Made by a program: the position numbers and the translations under genes. The notes beneath the pieces were generated by a model. The model did not search any database. It saw nothing but the letters and a program-made list of their open reading frames with translations, and was not told where the DNA came from. DNA of 64,000 bases from Antedon mediterranea. Taxonomy: Eukaryota; Echinodermata; Crinoidea; Comatulida; Antedonidae. Below are positions 26,201 to 34,824 of the stretch, in pieces. The stretch is from positions 26,162,070-26,226,069 of the forward strand of contig NC_092671.1 of the NCBI RefSeq assembly GCF_964355755.1, in the 5' to 3' direction. Position 1 is the first letter of the stretch. Every line of letters starts with the position of its first letter.

Positions 26201-27431
26201 AACGGAAAGGTATTCCGTGAGAACTGAATATTGTTATGCGAGAGAACGAAATGATATTCCCAGGGAAAAGAACGGAATATTATTCCTATTCCATGAGAAC
26301 GGATAGTGTTACGAGAGAGCAAAGTATTATTCCGAAAGAACGGAAAGGTATTCCGTGAAAACTGAATATTGTTTTACGAGAGAACGAAATGATATTCCCG
26401 AGAAAAAGAACGTTATGTTATTCCAAAAGACTGGAATGGTATTCCGTGAGAACAGAATAGTGTTAAGAGAGAACGGAATGATATTCCGAAATGTTATTCT
26501 GTTAGAACAGAATCGAGTTACTAGAGAACGAAGAGATAATCCGAACGAACAGAATAGTTTTCCGAGAGAACGAAGTGATATTTCGAAAGAATTGAATGGT
26601 ATTCTGTGAGAACAGAAACAATGTTACTAAAGAAAGGAGTGATATTACGAAAGAACGGAATGGAATTGGTAGTCCATGAGAACAGAATAGTGTTACAAGA
26701 GAGCAAAGTATTATTCCGAACGAACGGAAAGGTATTCCGTAAGAACTGAATATTGTTATACGAGAGAACGAAATGATATTTCCAAAAAAAAAAAGAATGG
26801 AATATTATTCCTATTCCATGAGAACGGATAGTGTTACGAGAGTGCGAAGTGATATTCCGAAAGAACGGAATAGTATTCCGTGAAAAATGAATATTGTTTT
26901 ACAAGAGAACGAAATGATATTCCCGAGAAAAGGAACGGAATGGTATTCCGTGAGAACAGAATAATGTTACGAGAGGACGAATTGAAATTCCAACAGAACC
27001 GAATGGCATTCGTGAGAACAGAATAGTGCACCGAGAGAACGAAAAGAAACTCCGAAAGAACGGAAGGGTTTTCTGTGAGAACAGAATAATTATTATAGTG
27101 TTCCGAGAGAACCAACCAAATTAATTCCAAAAGAACTGAATGATATTTCTAGGGAACGGAAGATATTTGGATCAATTAATATTGAAAACATAATGTTTCT
27201 ATTGACAAATACAATGATACGGAATAATGATAGATGAAATCTATATTTTAGATGAAAATGTCTTCATAGAGATATAAAAGAAACGTTTGAGCTTCAATAA
27301 AAAGATGACGTGTATTCTTAAATATAGCTTTAGCTTAAATATTGAACTTATTACTTGCCTTTCATAAACGGTTTGGCGAATACCATTGACATAAATGTCG
27401 CCGTAATCAGGATTACCTTGAAACAAATCAT
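14227..27431 (-). CDS. Gene B: micro-exon gene for a secreted repetitive acidic Ala/Ser/Thr-rich protein
   Basis: Spliced gene with 34 coding exons. Order in the transcript: signal exon 27359-27431 (73 nt), exon 24273-24308 (36 nt, AAEYNTEARYKL), then eight cassettes of exons reading EVNFQDESDTVTA (39 nt), AAGSSTAAA (27 nt), AAVSTTAAA (27 nt) and GDGK (12 nt; absent from the last cassette), then terminal exon 14227-14282. Every acceptor is a pyrimidine/T-rich AG and every donor is GT except one GC. Every junction splits a glycine, alanine, glutamate or similar codon after its first base (phase 1-1). Exon lengths sum to 996 nt, an open frame of 331 codons plus TAG. The N-terminus is a classic signal peptide (VILITATFMSMVFA, likely cut before KP). 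The mature chain lacks cysteine, is strongly acidic (about -4 per 35 residues) and is rich in Ser/Thr suited to O-glycosylation, so it is probably disordered and extracellular. I recognise no family; function is unknown. Expression is not shown, and exon joining is inferred from splice sites and frame. Confidence 0.8.
14812..15175 (-). repeat. Gene B cassette 8 (three micro-exons, truncated unit)
   Basis: Exons: 15137-15175, 14975-15001 and 14812-14841. The third exon is 30 nt (AAASTTAAAG) because one extra codon precedes the donor, and there is no 12-nt GDGK exon. It leads to the terminal exon in phase 1. Confidence 0.8.
15440..16042 (-). repeat. Gene B cassette 7 (four micro-exons)
   Basis: Exons: 16004-16042 (variant EVNFQGESDTVTA), 15842-15868, 15654-15680 and 15440-15451. 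The intron between the second and third exons has a short internal duplication of about 25 bp (15767-15820, repeating CATTTGCTTAATTACAAATC). Confidence 0.85.
16327..16910 (-). repeat. Gene B cassette 6 (four micro-exons)
   Basis: Exons: 16872-16910, 16710-16736, 16550-16576 and 16327-16338. This is an uninterrupted unit; its 868-bp start-to-start distance to cassette 7 defines the basic genomic period of the array. Confidence 0.85.
17195..18324 (-). repeat. Gene B cassette 5 (four micro-exons, with a TTAA MITE)
   Basis: Exons: 18286-18324, 18124-18150, 17418-17444 (variant AAVSSTAAA, donor CCG then GTAATT) and 17195-17206. A 542-bp MITE (17548-18089) occupies the same intron and site as in cassette 1. 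Confidence 0.85.
17548..18089. mobile_element. TTAA-target MITE (piggyBac-like), copy in cassette 5
   Basis: Inverted ends AGATGTATTGTCC and GGACAATACATCT are flanked by TTAA on both sides (17544-17547 and 18090-18093). Sister cassettes without the insert show a single TTAA at the same intron site, so the boundaries are exact. TTAA targets are typical of piggyBac-type transposases; no transposase is encoded. Confidence 0.8.
18377..19142 (+). mobile_element. GGTCGG-rich repeat element, long form (copy 1)
   Basis: Begins AGTCGCGTGGACGCGACT, continues with GGTCGGTCTGTC tracts, has a 540-bp middle, then a second 125-bp unit ending TAGCACGCGACTTAATGGCT and GTTGGCCTTGTT. Comparison with uninterrupted cassettes gives exact boundaries. 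The inner 66-residue ORF on the minus strand is shared with copy 2 only because the DNA was duplicated. The classification is not known to me. Confidence 0.7.
19373..19948 (-). repeat. Gene B cassette 4 (four micro-exons)
   Basis: Exons: 19910-19948, 19748-19774, 19587-19613 and 19373-19384. The last codon of the 39-nt exon differs (EVNFQDESDTVTE). The following intron carries the second copy of the GGTCGG-rich repeat (18377-19142). Confidence 0.85.
20237..20811 (-). repeat. Gene B cassette 3 (four micro-exons)
   Basis: Exons: 20773-20811, 20611-20637, 20451-20477 and 20237-20248. The third exon has a GTC-to-GCC change giving AAASTTAAA instead of AAVSTTAAA. Introns are nearly identical to those of the other cassettes. 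Confidence 0.85.
20864..21627 (+). mobile_element. GGTCGG-rich repeat element, long form (copy 2)
   Basis: Nearly identical to 18377-19142 and in the same intron position of the preceding cassette boundary, so copied with the host DNA. Confidence 0.7.
21860..22435 (-). repeat. Gene B cassette 2 (four micro-exons)
   Basis: Exons: 22397-22435 (39 nt), 22235-22261 (27 nt), 22074-22100 (27 nt, AAVSTTAAA) and 21860-21871 (12 nt, GDGK). The intron after this cassette contains the 764-bp GGTCGG-rich repeat at 20864-21627. Confidence 0.85.
22720..23849 (-). repeat. Gene B cassette 1 (four micro-exons, with a TTAA MITE)
   Basis: Exons: 23811-23849 (EVNFQDESDTVTA), 23649-23675 (AAGSSTAAA), 22943-22969 (AAVSTTAAA) and 22720-22731 (GDGK). 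A 544-bp MITE (23071-23614) sits in the intron between the second and third exons, the same intron that carries a copy in cassette 5. Start-to-start distance to cassette 2 is 1414 bp, identical to that between cassettes 5 and 6. Confidence 0.85.
23071..23614. mobile_element. TTAA-target MITE (piggyBac-like), copy in cassette 1
   Basis: Nearly identical to the copy at 17548-18089 and at the same site within the cassette (TTAA at 23067-23070 and 23615-23618). The two copies arose by duplication of the host cassette after one insertion, not by two insertions. Confidence 0.8.
24273..24308 (-). CDS. Gene B exon 3: 36-nt micro-exon
   Basis: The acceptor TTATTTTTTAG and donor GTATGTACG flank a 36-nt exon encoding AAEYNTEARYKL in phase 1-1. 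It is the only non-repeated internal exon of the gene and supplies the sole tyrosines and arginine between the signal peptide and the repeat array. It joins in frame to the signal exon upstream and to the first 39-nt cassette exon downstream. Confidence 0.75.
24382..24522. mobile_element. Short MITE in gene B intron
   Basis: Terminal inverted repeats: left TAGGCAAATTCCGTAATAC, right (reverse complement) TAGGCAACTTCCGTGATAC, 141 bp apart. It lies 74 bp upstream of exon 24273-24308 in transcript direction. Confidence 0.6.
25107..25172 (-). mobile_element. GGTCGG-rich repeat element, fragment in reverse orientation
   Basis: Reads AAGGCAGTCGCGTGCTCAAG and then ACCGACCGACC tracts, the reverse complement of the family's right half. 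It lies in gene B's first coding intron. Confidence 0.6.
25670..27165. repeat. Complex minisatellite in gene B intron
   Basis: Arrays of short words GGAATGGTATTCCGTGAGAA, CAGAATAGTGTTACGAGAGA and ACGAAATGATATTCC. Higher-order copying is visible: about 120-bp units at 26040-26400, and a larger block with 25830-26060 repeated at 26490-26720. The open frames are by-products. Confidence 0.8.
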
Positions 27432-27436
27432 GGTTT
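27359..27436 (-). CDS. Gene B exon 2: start codon and signal peptide
   Basis: The acceptor is a long T-tract ending in TATAG, followed by five untranslated bases and ATG (27429-27431). Twenty-four codons read MICFKVILITATFMSMVFAK then PFMK: a short basic n-region, a hydrophobic core and a V-F-A cleavage site. The exon ends in phase 1 at AAAG followed by GCAAGT, a good consensus for the minority GC-AG intron class. Gene A has the same layout (ATG just inside the second exon, phase-1 exit), which supports this as the real start. Confidence 0.75.
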
Positions 27437-28032
27437 CTATAAAAAAAAAATATATATATATATATGTAACACACCTTGGTATATTCTTGTCATTTTATTG
27501 GAGGGTTGTGGGTCATATGATATTATATAAATGCACTATTTTCCTTTTTTTAAATTTTTACTAGTTCTGTACTTTTCTGTTATTTTTTCTTTTATTTTTA
27601 TCAAACACATTTCCAACGGTATTAATTTTCTTTTATGAATATTGGACAATACAAGTTTTTGAATTTTTAATAGAGTTTATTCAATGTATTATGGTTCAAT
27701 TTAACTATTTATCTTTTTTTTTCTTAATATAAGTTAAATATAACATCTGCTTATCTTTCCTATTCAATGTTTAATTTAATTGTTGATATATAATATATGT
27801 TGGTGGACAATACATTACACTAATTGATGTTATATTTGCTTATAGAAACATTTGATTTAATACTCTTGATTTTAGATGAAAATGTGTATGTTTTTAGCTA
27901 TAATTGTACTGTATGATAAATACCATCTTTTACCGTAAGTATATCGTGAAAATGCTTACTGAAATTAGAATATGCAAAAAAAAAAAAAGAAGAAAAATTT
28001 TCAAAAAGTATAATTAAAATTAGGTTACTTAC

Positions 28033-28072
28033 CACTCTAGTAATAATTGCTAGCCGTCTACTTTGAAATCCG
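28033..28072 (-). other. Gene B exon 1: non-coding leader exon (predicted)
   Basis: A strong donor (AGAGTG then GTAAGTAAC) is seen on the minus strand about 600 nt upstream of the signal-peptide exon. The only other landmark is a TATA-like box about 25-30 nt before the guessed start. The 3' edge at 28033 is seen; the 5' edge near 28072 is inferred from TATA spacing. The end of this exon (ATTATTAC...GTAAGTAA) resembles the candidate leader exon of gene A at 11344. Confidence 0.5.
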
Positions 28073-28095
28073 GTTGAGTGTGATTGAAAAACATA

Positions 28096-28104
28096 ATTTA
28101 TAAA
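28096..28104 (-). promoter_or_regulatory. TATA box of gene B (candidate)
   Basis: On the minus strand the sequence reads CTTTATAAAT. It lies about 60-70 nt before the leader-exon donor, a spacing that would give a short non-coding first exon. In DNA this AT-rich a TATA-like string alone is weak evidence; position relative to the donor is what supports it. Confidence 0.4.
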
Positions 28105-28629
28105 GATAAATCATCAAATCGGATCACGATCTATTGATCACAATTCTGGGACAAATTATTTTGACCTGGGGAAACAAATTTGTTTTCACTATAAAATCAC
28201 TTATTTCTCACTAGAAATATTTAATAATAGTTATACTAGGCTATATTTATAGAGAAATAATGATTATTAACATACATCAATTTTGACAAATATACATTTT
28301 TGTAAAATGTTTCAAAGTATATATAAGACATAAACCATACAGCAAAAAAATGGTATATTCGTATTGTTGATCTATCGATTATGTTAGCGTTACGTATATC
28401 AACTTATCAATATCATGGATCAAACGTGTATTTGATACTTTAAACTCGATCGATCCCTATTACGCAATTTCCTAAATATTCCATAATTAAATATTGTAAA
28501 GAAGACAATGCACCTGTCTATTTACACGCCTACAACAACGGAGAGACAAATACCGAAAGTTATAGTCAGGAGACGAGAAACTGCAGATTCAAAGAATTTA
28601 TTTTTTGTATACAACGTATCGTACGAGTA

Positions 28630-29670
28630 TCGGGTGCATCAATATGCGTTAACAGTATGTCCAGGGACGGGTGCAGCAATACGCCTTAACGGTATGTCCA
28701 GGGACGGGTGCAGCAATACGCCTTAACAGTATGTCCAGGGACGGGTGCAGCAATACGCCTTAACAGTATGTCCAGGGACGGGTGTAGTATACGCTTCAAC
28801 AGAATGTCCACGGACGGATGCAGCAATACGCTTTAACATTATATCCAGGGACGGGTTCAGAAATACGCTTTAACAGTATGTCCAGCAGGGATGGGTGCAG
28901 CAATACGCTTTAACATTATGTCCAGGGACGGGTGCAGCAATACGCTTTAACAGTATGTCCAGAGACGGGTGCAGCAATACGCTTCAACAGTATGTCCAGG
29001 GGATGGGTGCAGCAATACGCCTTAACAGTATGTCCAGGGACGGGTGTAGTATACGCTTCAACAATATGTCCAGGGATGGATGCAGCAATACGCTTTAACA
29101 GTATGTCAAGGGATGGATGCAGCAATACGCTTTAACAGTATGTCCAGGGATGGGTGCAGCAACACGCTTTAACAGTATGTCCAGCAGGGACGGGTGTAGT
29201 ATACGCTTCAACAGTATTTCCAGGGATGGATGCAGCAATACGCTTTAACATTATGTCCAGGGACGGGTGCAGCAATACGCTTTAACAGTATGTCCAGCAG
29301 GGACGGATGTAGTATACGCTTCAACAATATGTCCAGGGACGGGTGCAGCAATACGCTTTAACATTATGTCCAGGGACGGGTGCAGCAATACGCTTTAACA
29401 TTATGTCCAGGGACGGGTGCAGCAATACGCTTTAACAGTATGTTTAGGGACGGGTGCAGCAATACGCTTTAACAGTATGTCCAGCAGGGACGGGTGTAGT
29501 ATACGCTTGAACGGGTGCAGCAATACGCTTCAACAGTATGTTCAGGAGGAACGGGTGCAGCAATACGTGTCAACAGTATGTCCAGCAGGGATGGGTGCAG
29601 CAATACGCTTCAACAGTATGTCCAGGGTCGGGTGCAGCCATACGCTTTAACAGTATGTCCAGGAACCAAT
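28630..29670. repeat. 37-bp minisatellite, about 28 copies
   Basis: Unit: AGGGACGGGTGCAGCAATAC, GCTTTAACAG, TATGTCC, with occasional 3-4 bp insertions (CAGCAGGG). Because 37 is not a multiple of 3 and the unit has no stop in any forward frame, it generates several overlapping open frames. These are not supported as genes. Confidence 0.85.
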
Positions 29671-29804
29671 TTCCTATTACATCAAAACAATATGTATTAT
29701 AACTAGATGATAACTACTAAGTGAGATAATAAATGAATAGAAAATTGCAAAATGTAAAACAGCCAGACAAATTTGCATTTTATATGATGTTTGTGATATG
29801 ATAT

Positions 29805-30014
29805 ACTGAAATTTAATTAATTAATTTGAAACGATAAAGATGAGGAAATCTGTGAGAATGAGAAAATGTCACCCCAACCGAGACTCGAACTCGGACCGCC
29901 TGCTTGATATGCAGATGTCCTAACCATTAGACCACTGGGGCTTTCATGGTATTGTTCAAACTCGATTGGATAGCGCCTCTCTAACATTCTCGGCGTGGTA
30001 CGGCGGAACATCAC
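29805..30014 (-). repeat. tRNA-containing repeat element, copy 1
   Basis: The same flanks and tRNA-like core occur at 55033-55256 and 56705-56926. Common left flank: GTACCACGCCGAGAATGTTA; common right flank: CAGATTTCCTCATCTTTATC. The element therefore moved or was copied as a unit, as in a SINE. Confidence 0.65.
29871..29941 (-). tRNA. tRNA-like gene with AUC anticodon (Asp-type reading), in repeat copy 1
   Basis: Folds as a full cloverleaf: acceptor GCCCCAG/TTGGGGT with a final G-T pair, D arm with GTCT/GGAC, anticodon stem TCTGC/GCAGG, loop ATATCAA and T arm CCGAG-TTCGAGT-CTCGG. The loop gives anticodon ATC, which would read GAU (Asp), whereas normal eukaryotic tRNA-Asp has GTC. Presence in a repeated element points to a tRNA-derived SINE or pseudogene. 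Confidence 0.55.
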
Positions 30015-30060
30015 TAGTAAAATTTAAGTTTCAATATTAATCACCATTTAAGCTGTTTTT

Positions 30061-30836
30061 AGTCGCGTGGACGCGACTCTATAGTTCACTATGTCGGTCG
30101 GTCGGTCGGTCTGTCGGTCTGTCGGTCTGTCGGTCTGTCTGTCGGTCCGGTATCACTATGCGTTTTATCGCTTTTCTGTACTTTTTGATGTCAACATGTG
30201 GGCATTTACGTGAAATTGTGCACCTCCTATTGTGAATGACGTTAGAGTTGCGCAACGTGATTTACGCGCGATTTAACGATTTTCTCGTATTTAACAAAAA
30301 CCAAATAACATTTTAAATTGAAACTTTGCAAAAGTTTAATTTATATCAGGCGCTAACTTTCTGTTGAAAAAAAAATTTGTTTTACACAAAGTTACGCGCG
30401 CACGTGCATTTAAAATTTTAAAATGCGCAAAATTAATTTTTAATCAACTTTCTACGCGTTTCTTGTCATTTTGAGCATGTCAAAACTTCCCATATGCGCG
30501 CAAATTTTTACGCGCGCGGTGCGCACGTAGCGTTAAATACATACTTTTTTCGCGTGATTTATGTTTTTGCAGCCTTTTCTAATAATTTTACTAACTTTTA
30601 AACAATTTCGACTTAAAATTACGTCATACGAGCACGTCGAATTGGATAATTGGCGCACGTTTTTGATGAAAAAGTTCAAAAATTCGTCAAAATTATGCCT
30701 TTTTATAGACTCTATAGTTCACTATGTCGGTCGGTCTGTCTGTCGGTCTGTCGGTCTGTCGGTCTGTCTGTCGGTCCGGTATCACTATGCATTGTAGCAC
30801 GCGACTTAATGGCTGTTAGCCTTGTTTATTTTCATT
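30061..30836 (+). mobile_element. GGTCGG-rich repeat element, long form (copy 3, diverged)
   Basis: Same order of blocks as the gene B intron copies, but with small indels and outside the gene, next to a tRNA-like repeat. It ends with GCACGCGACTTAATGGCTGT. Confidence 0.7.
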
Positions 30837-30937
30837 CTAAAATTGTTTATATCTCTACCAAGCTACCTTCTTTGTTTTCTACTCTTATTCAGTCTCCACT
30901 GAATAAGAGATATAAACAATTTTGGAATGAAAATAAA
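30826..30937. repeat. Foldback (inverted repeat) at the GGTCGG element edge
   Basis: Arms TATTTTCATTCTAAAATTGT and its inverse ACAATTTTGGAATGAAAATA, about 30 bp each, with a nested CTCTTATTCAG/CTGAATAAGAG hairpin. No gene. Confidence 0.6.
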
Positions 30938-30984
30938 AAAACAGCTTAACTTAAATTGAAATTTTGGTAGTCAATGCAATAATT

Positions 30985-31555
30985 TTACCGATCTGGGAGT
31001 ATGTTCCTAATGTTAAGTCCAAAAGGTTTTGTGGTTTTAAGTTGTAATTCCAAGTGGTTTTCTTTGTCTTTGCGAGTTTTGTCGCTCCATTTGACATCGT
31101 GGTCTATTGCAATAACTCTGAAATTTGCAATCGAGTGACCAGCTGAATTAAAATGTTCGGCTACAGGTTGATCAAGCTTTAATGTTTTGATAGATGATCT
31201 GTGTTGTGTCATTTTCATACGGAGAGTATTTTTTTGTTTCCCCGACGTACTGTTTGCCACATATATTACAGTATATGAGATAAATGACGTTTTTGGTTAG
31301 ACAATTAATTGATTATCTTATCTGAAAAATGCGGCCAGTTTGGTTACTCTTAAATGTTTCAGTAGAATCAACCAATGAAAAGGATTTGCTGCAAAGGTGA
31401 CTACTCAAATTGTGGCTGTCATGAGAGTTAATTTCACTCTTAAGTTTGGATCTGACTAATCTATCACGAAGGTTGGGAGGTCTACGAAATCCAATATTGT
31501 GTGGTTCCGGAAAAACAGTCCTGAGACGTTCTGTGGACTGTATATATATGCACAT
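30985..31555 (-). pseudogene. Penelope-like retroelement fragment: GIY-YIG endonuclease end
   Basis: Two minus-strand open pieces. The upstream one has the N-L-R-D-x-L-V-R-S-K-L region and C-terminal T-G-R-x-F-x-I. The downstream one has the HR-S-S-I, P-V-A-E-H-F-N-S-A-G-H and G-L-N segments found at the end of Penelope-like polyproteins. Between them, in another frame, is C-N-I-C-G-K-Q-Y-V-G-E-T, the GIY-YIG endonuclease core. A stop after the I-R and a one-base frameshift in an A-run break the frame. The reverse transcriptase part is missing. This is a dead, 5'-truncated copy. Confidence 0.7.
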
Positions 31556-32969
31556 GTTTCTTGCATGTGAGATTTAAAATGATAAATTTAACATGATGGA
31601 AATAAAAGTGGGATGAACCCACAACAAACAAAACAAATACACTATTGTCAATAAGCCAATAAGATGCTATAAAACATAGGCCTAAATAAACTTTCTTAAA
31701 AGATAAGCTAATTAAGATAATAATTTATGTTGGTATATAGGTATACATACTTGAAATTTGAATTGTTGACACATCACAGTAAAATAAAATATACAGACAT
31801 AAATAAGAAGAACAAATTAAGAATACAATTTTTAAAATTCAATTTGTTTTAAAAGTTAATCACTTCCATAGGAAACAAACGAAAACAAAATAGACAAAAG
31901 AAAAAGACAAAATCAACGATTTAATTTAACCAAAAACCATTAGCTAGCAGCCAATTTAAATAATGTTTTGTTATAATTTACAGTTTATAGGTAAATGTTG
32001 TTTTTTTCTCAATCTTATCCTTGGTCAAAGTGAATACCTATTACTTGACTATAAAATTGCATAATTATTCAGCAATTTTTATTCGCGTTCAAACGCGACT
32101 CTGTAGCTCACTATGTCGATTGGTTGGTCGGTCGGTCTATTGGTCGGTCGGTAGGGGCAATAAGGTGCAGTCGATTTTCGAAATAAATGATGTATGTAAA
32201 GTGTAAATGTATAAAAGTATTGGTATCCATATTTCAAAAGCAATTGATATCCATCGCCATCTATATTATACGAAAGACTTTGTACATCTGTTTGTTAATT
32301 TTGAGATACTTTTTCAATTCCATGTAAGTGTTATATTTATTATCAACTTATGTATGTGCAGGTGAGTTTCCATAGTTTATGTAGTATAAGTGTATGTCTA
32401 TTTTATGTTACTGGATTTTAAGATACATTTGTAAATCGAGGATTAAACGCATTAGTTCCTGCCATAGGCACCTCAGCGATACGTTTTATTATTTCACATT
32501 ATATACTACTGACAGTGAGTTCTTAAGTCTTGTTCACACTGGACTTGAAAAATAGAAAACATTTTACAACCAATGTAATTTAAGCTTTGTTCGCAGTAGA
32601 TTTGAAAAATGGTAAATTCAACCACGGTAGCTTTACCCAATGTCATCATAAGAAGCTTTACCCAATGTCATCATCAGAAGCTTTGACAAAAATTTTTAAA
32701 AATATGTTATTAATCCATAGCCTACTTGTATTTATTCGCATCAGGTATACGTCATAAATAGTTTATTTGATGCGCCCTCTAGACGAAGCATTTCAGCATA
32801 CAAAAATGGTTTGAATTTTGTTTGCTACTTTCCATGTTCTATGTGGCATTCACACATTGCATAAGCTCTAGAAAACTAGACAACTTTTATGTAACATGAA
32901 TCCTCTATTCTTCTATAGCTTCTCAATTTTGAATCTGAACATTTCGGACATTTTGTATGCCTACGTTTT

Positions 32970-33078
32970 TAGTCGGGTGTAGTGCAATTCTACAGCTCAT
33001 TATGTCGGTCGGTTGGTCTGTCGGTAAACACTAACTCAAATTTTAGCACGCGACTGCAGCCATGTATATGACCTTGTT
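32970..33078 (+). mobile_element. GGTCGG-rich repeat element, diverged short copy
   Basis: Starts TTTTTAGTCGGGTG, has GTCGGTCGGTTGGTCTGTCG, and ends TAGCACGCGACTGCAGCC. A further fragment lies at 32083-32156. Confidence 0.6.
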
Positions 33079-33532
33079 TTCAGAAATCCAGTCCAATCGG
33101 CCATTGTCTATACTAACGCAAATATATTATTTGTCGAGTTATCGTACATAATAAGTGTAGTAGGCCTATATTAATATTTTTTCATTTTTGTAATAATTAT
33201 TTCATTTTCGTTAATTATTTACTTATTAGAGGCATATGTATGTTCTATTTAATGGTTAAAATGGGACAAGCATGCTTTATTTCTAATCTTGATCCTAATA
33301 ATTGTATTTTTTTTTAAATAGTGCTTGCTTTATTCTTCTTCTTTTTTTTAAATTTTTTACTGTTATCATGTTATTATACGATATTTGTTTGATGGACTTT
33401 GACTTGATTTAACTTACCATTGGTTGTGGCAGTGAAGCCCGTAACCTTTCATTTCTCTTACCCTGTTGACTTGATCAATCAAATACCGTAACATTTATTT
33501 ACTTTATTCATTAAACTTCATTTGATATCTGT

Positions 33533-33830
33533 AGTAATAATAAGAATAATAATAACACTAATAATAATAACAATAATACTAACACTAATATTGATAATAA
33601 TAATAATAATGTCTAGGGTAACTTTTGTTTAGATATTTTGTACTTTTTAATCTTCACGTTGTTTTTAATGTTGTAATTTTGTATTTTGTTGTTGGATGAT
33701 TATGTTTTGCTTTGGAGACCCACTTGATAGTTTGATTTAGTTCGCTTTTGGGAATCCTGTCTCTCTCTATTGTTTGTTATTTTTTTTGTTATAACTATGC
33801 GAGACGAAATAAATGAAATGAAATGAAATA
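33533..33830 (+). mobile_element. LINE 3' untranslated tail with (TAA)n tract in front
   Basis: After a TAA/TAAC microsatellite comes a tail ending TGCGAGACGAAATAAATGAA and ATGAAATGAAAT. The segment from GGAGACCCACTTGATAGTTT on matches 3079-3201, so both are 3' ends of one LINE family. No coding part remains here. Confidence 0.6.
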
Positions 33831-34000
33831 CACTTTCTTACAGAACAAAACAAAGAAAGCATAAAACAACAATAGTAAACATATAATAATCCAATGATAT
33901 AATTACTTTAATAGATTGTATTGAACATTTTTTAGCTTATTATGGTTATTCCATTTCTCCGATCATTTTGTTCAACTTTCAACTTGGATTAGGAGACACT

Positions 34001-34475
34001 TTTGATAATGACAATAACAATGACAATGACAATGATTCTTTATTTCTTTAACGACCCTTTTCAGTGTATGAAAGAACATTCTTTCAATCTTGAACAGAAA
34101 CAAACTAAACACTTAGCTAAGTTTGATAGTTTTTTTTTTGATCTGGTATTAAGTAATTGGTACATTTGGGTTCTATTTGGGCGGGTGATATAACACTTTT
34201 GAATGTATATTTGGCGCATGGGAGCAAGTAAGGGGCAAATAAATAAATAGTGGTATTCGTCTCCAGTATCGTTTTGGTTACATAAAGTACATTTGGTTTC
34301 GTGTTCATTAGGCCTACTGTATCTTTTAGAGATTGAAAGTTGATGATTCCCACATCTGAACCTGCAGAGATCAATCCTTTCATTATATTTTAGTAAAATT
34401 AATGACTGTTCGAATACTAAAACATCCTTTTGATTTTGATACAGTGGCAGACATCGACATGGTGCATCCAAAATT
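34001..34475 (-). pseudogene. LINE reverse-transcriptase C-terminus with (TCATTG)n tail
   Basis: The 136-codon minus frame carries the end of a CR1/L2-like ORF2: L-C-R-F-R-C-G-N-H-Q-L, then C-T-L-C-N-x-x-D-T-G-D-E-Y-H-Y-L-F-I-C-P and R-P-N. That is the zinc-finger-like C-x2-C and the D-E-x-H-Y-L-F-x-C block typical of such ends. It stops just before a TCATTG microsatellite tail at 34001-34031. The copy is 5'-truncated with no RT core; it looks degenerate upstream of 34471. Confidence 0.7.
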
Positions 34476-34584
34476 ACTAGAAATAAAATACAACATTATA
34501 TATTGGTTACTATTAGTTAACATTAAGTAAAATTATAATATTATATAAAACAAACAATTTAAACTTATCTTTAGTTAGTTGGTA

Positions 34585-34824
34585 TAGATAATGTTGATAC
34601 AATTTGGGATCTACAGTAGGCCTAGTTGCTTATGTTTGAGTTAATAGATAATGTTGATACAATTTGGGATCTACAGTAGGCCTAGTTGCTTATGCTTGAG
34701 TTGATAGATAATGTTGATACAATTTGGGATCTACAGTAGGCCTAGTTGCTTATGCTTGAGTTAATAGATAATGTTGATACAATTTGGGATCTACAGTAGG
34801 CCTAGTTGCTTATGCTTGAGTTAA
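34585..34824. repeat. 60-bp tandem repeat, four copies
   Basis: Each unit is nearly identical: ATAGATAATGTTGATACAAT, TTGGGATCTACAGTAGGCCT, AGTTGCTTATGCTTGAGTTA. The internal TAGGCCTA palindrome is the motif enriched across the window. Confidence 0.85.

Noticed and set aside
28508-29706. Open frames with V-C-P-G-T-G-A-A-I-R repeats on both strands
   Set aside because: Produced by the 37-bp minisatellite; no signal peptide, promoter or conserved end.
34600-34824. CRISPR-like direct repeats
   Set aside because: Whole 60-bp units are identical with no unique spacers; ordinary eukaryotic tandem repeat.
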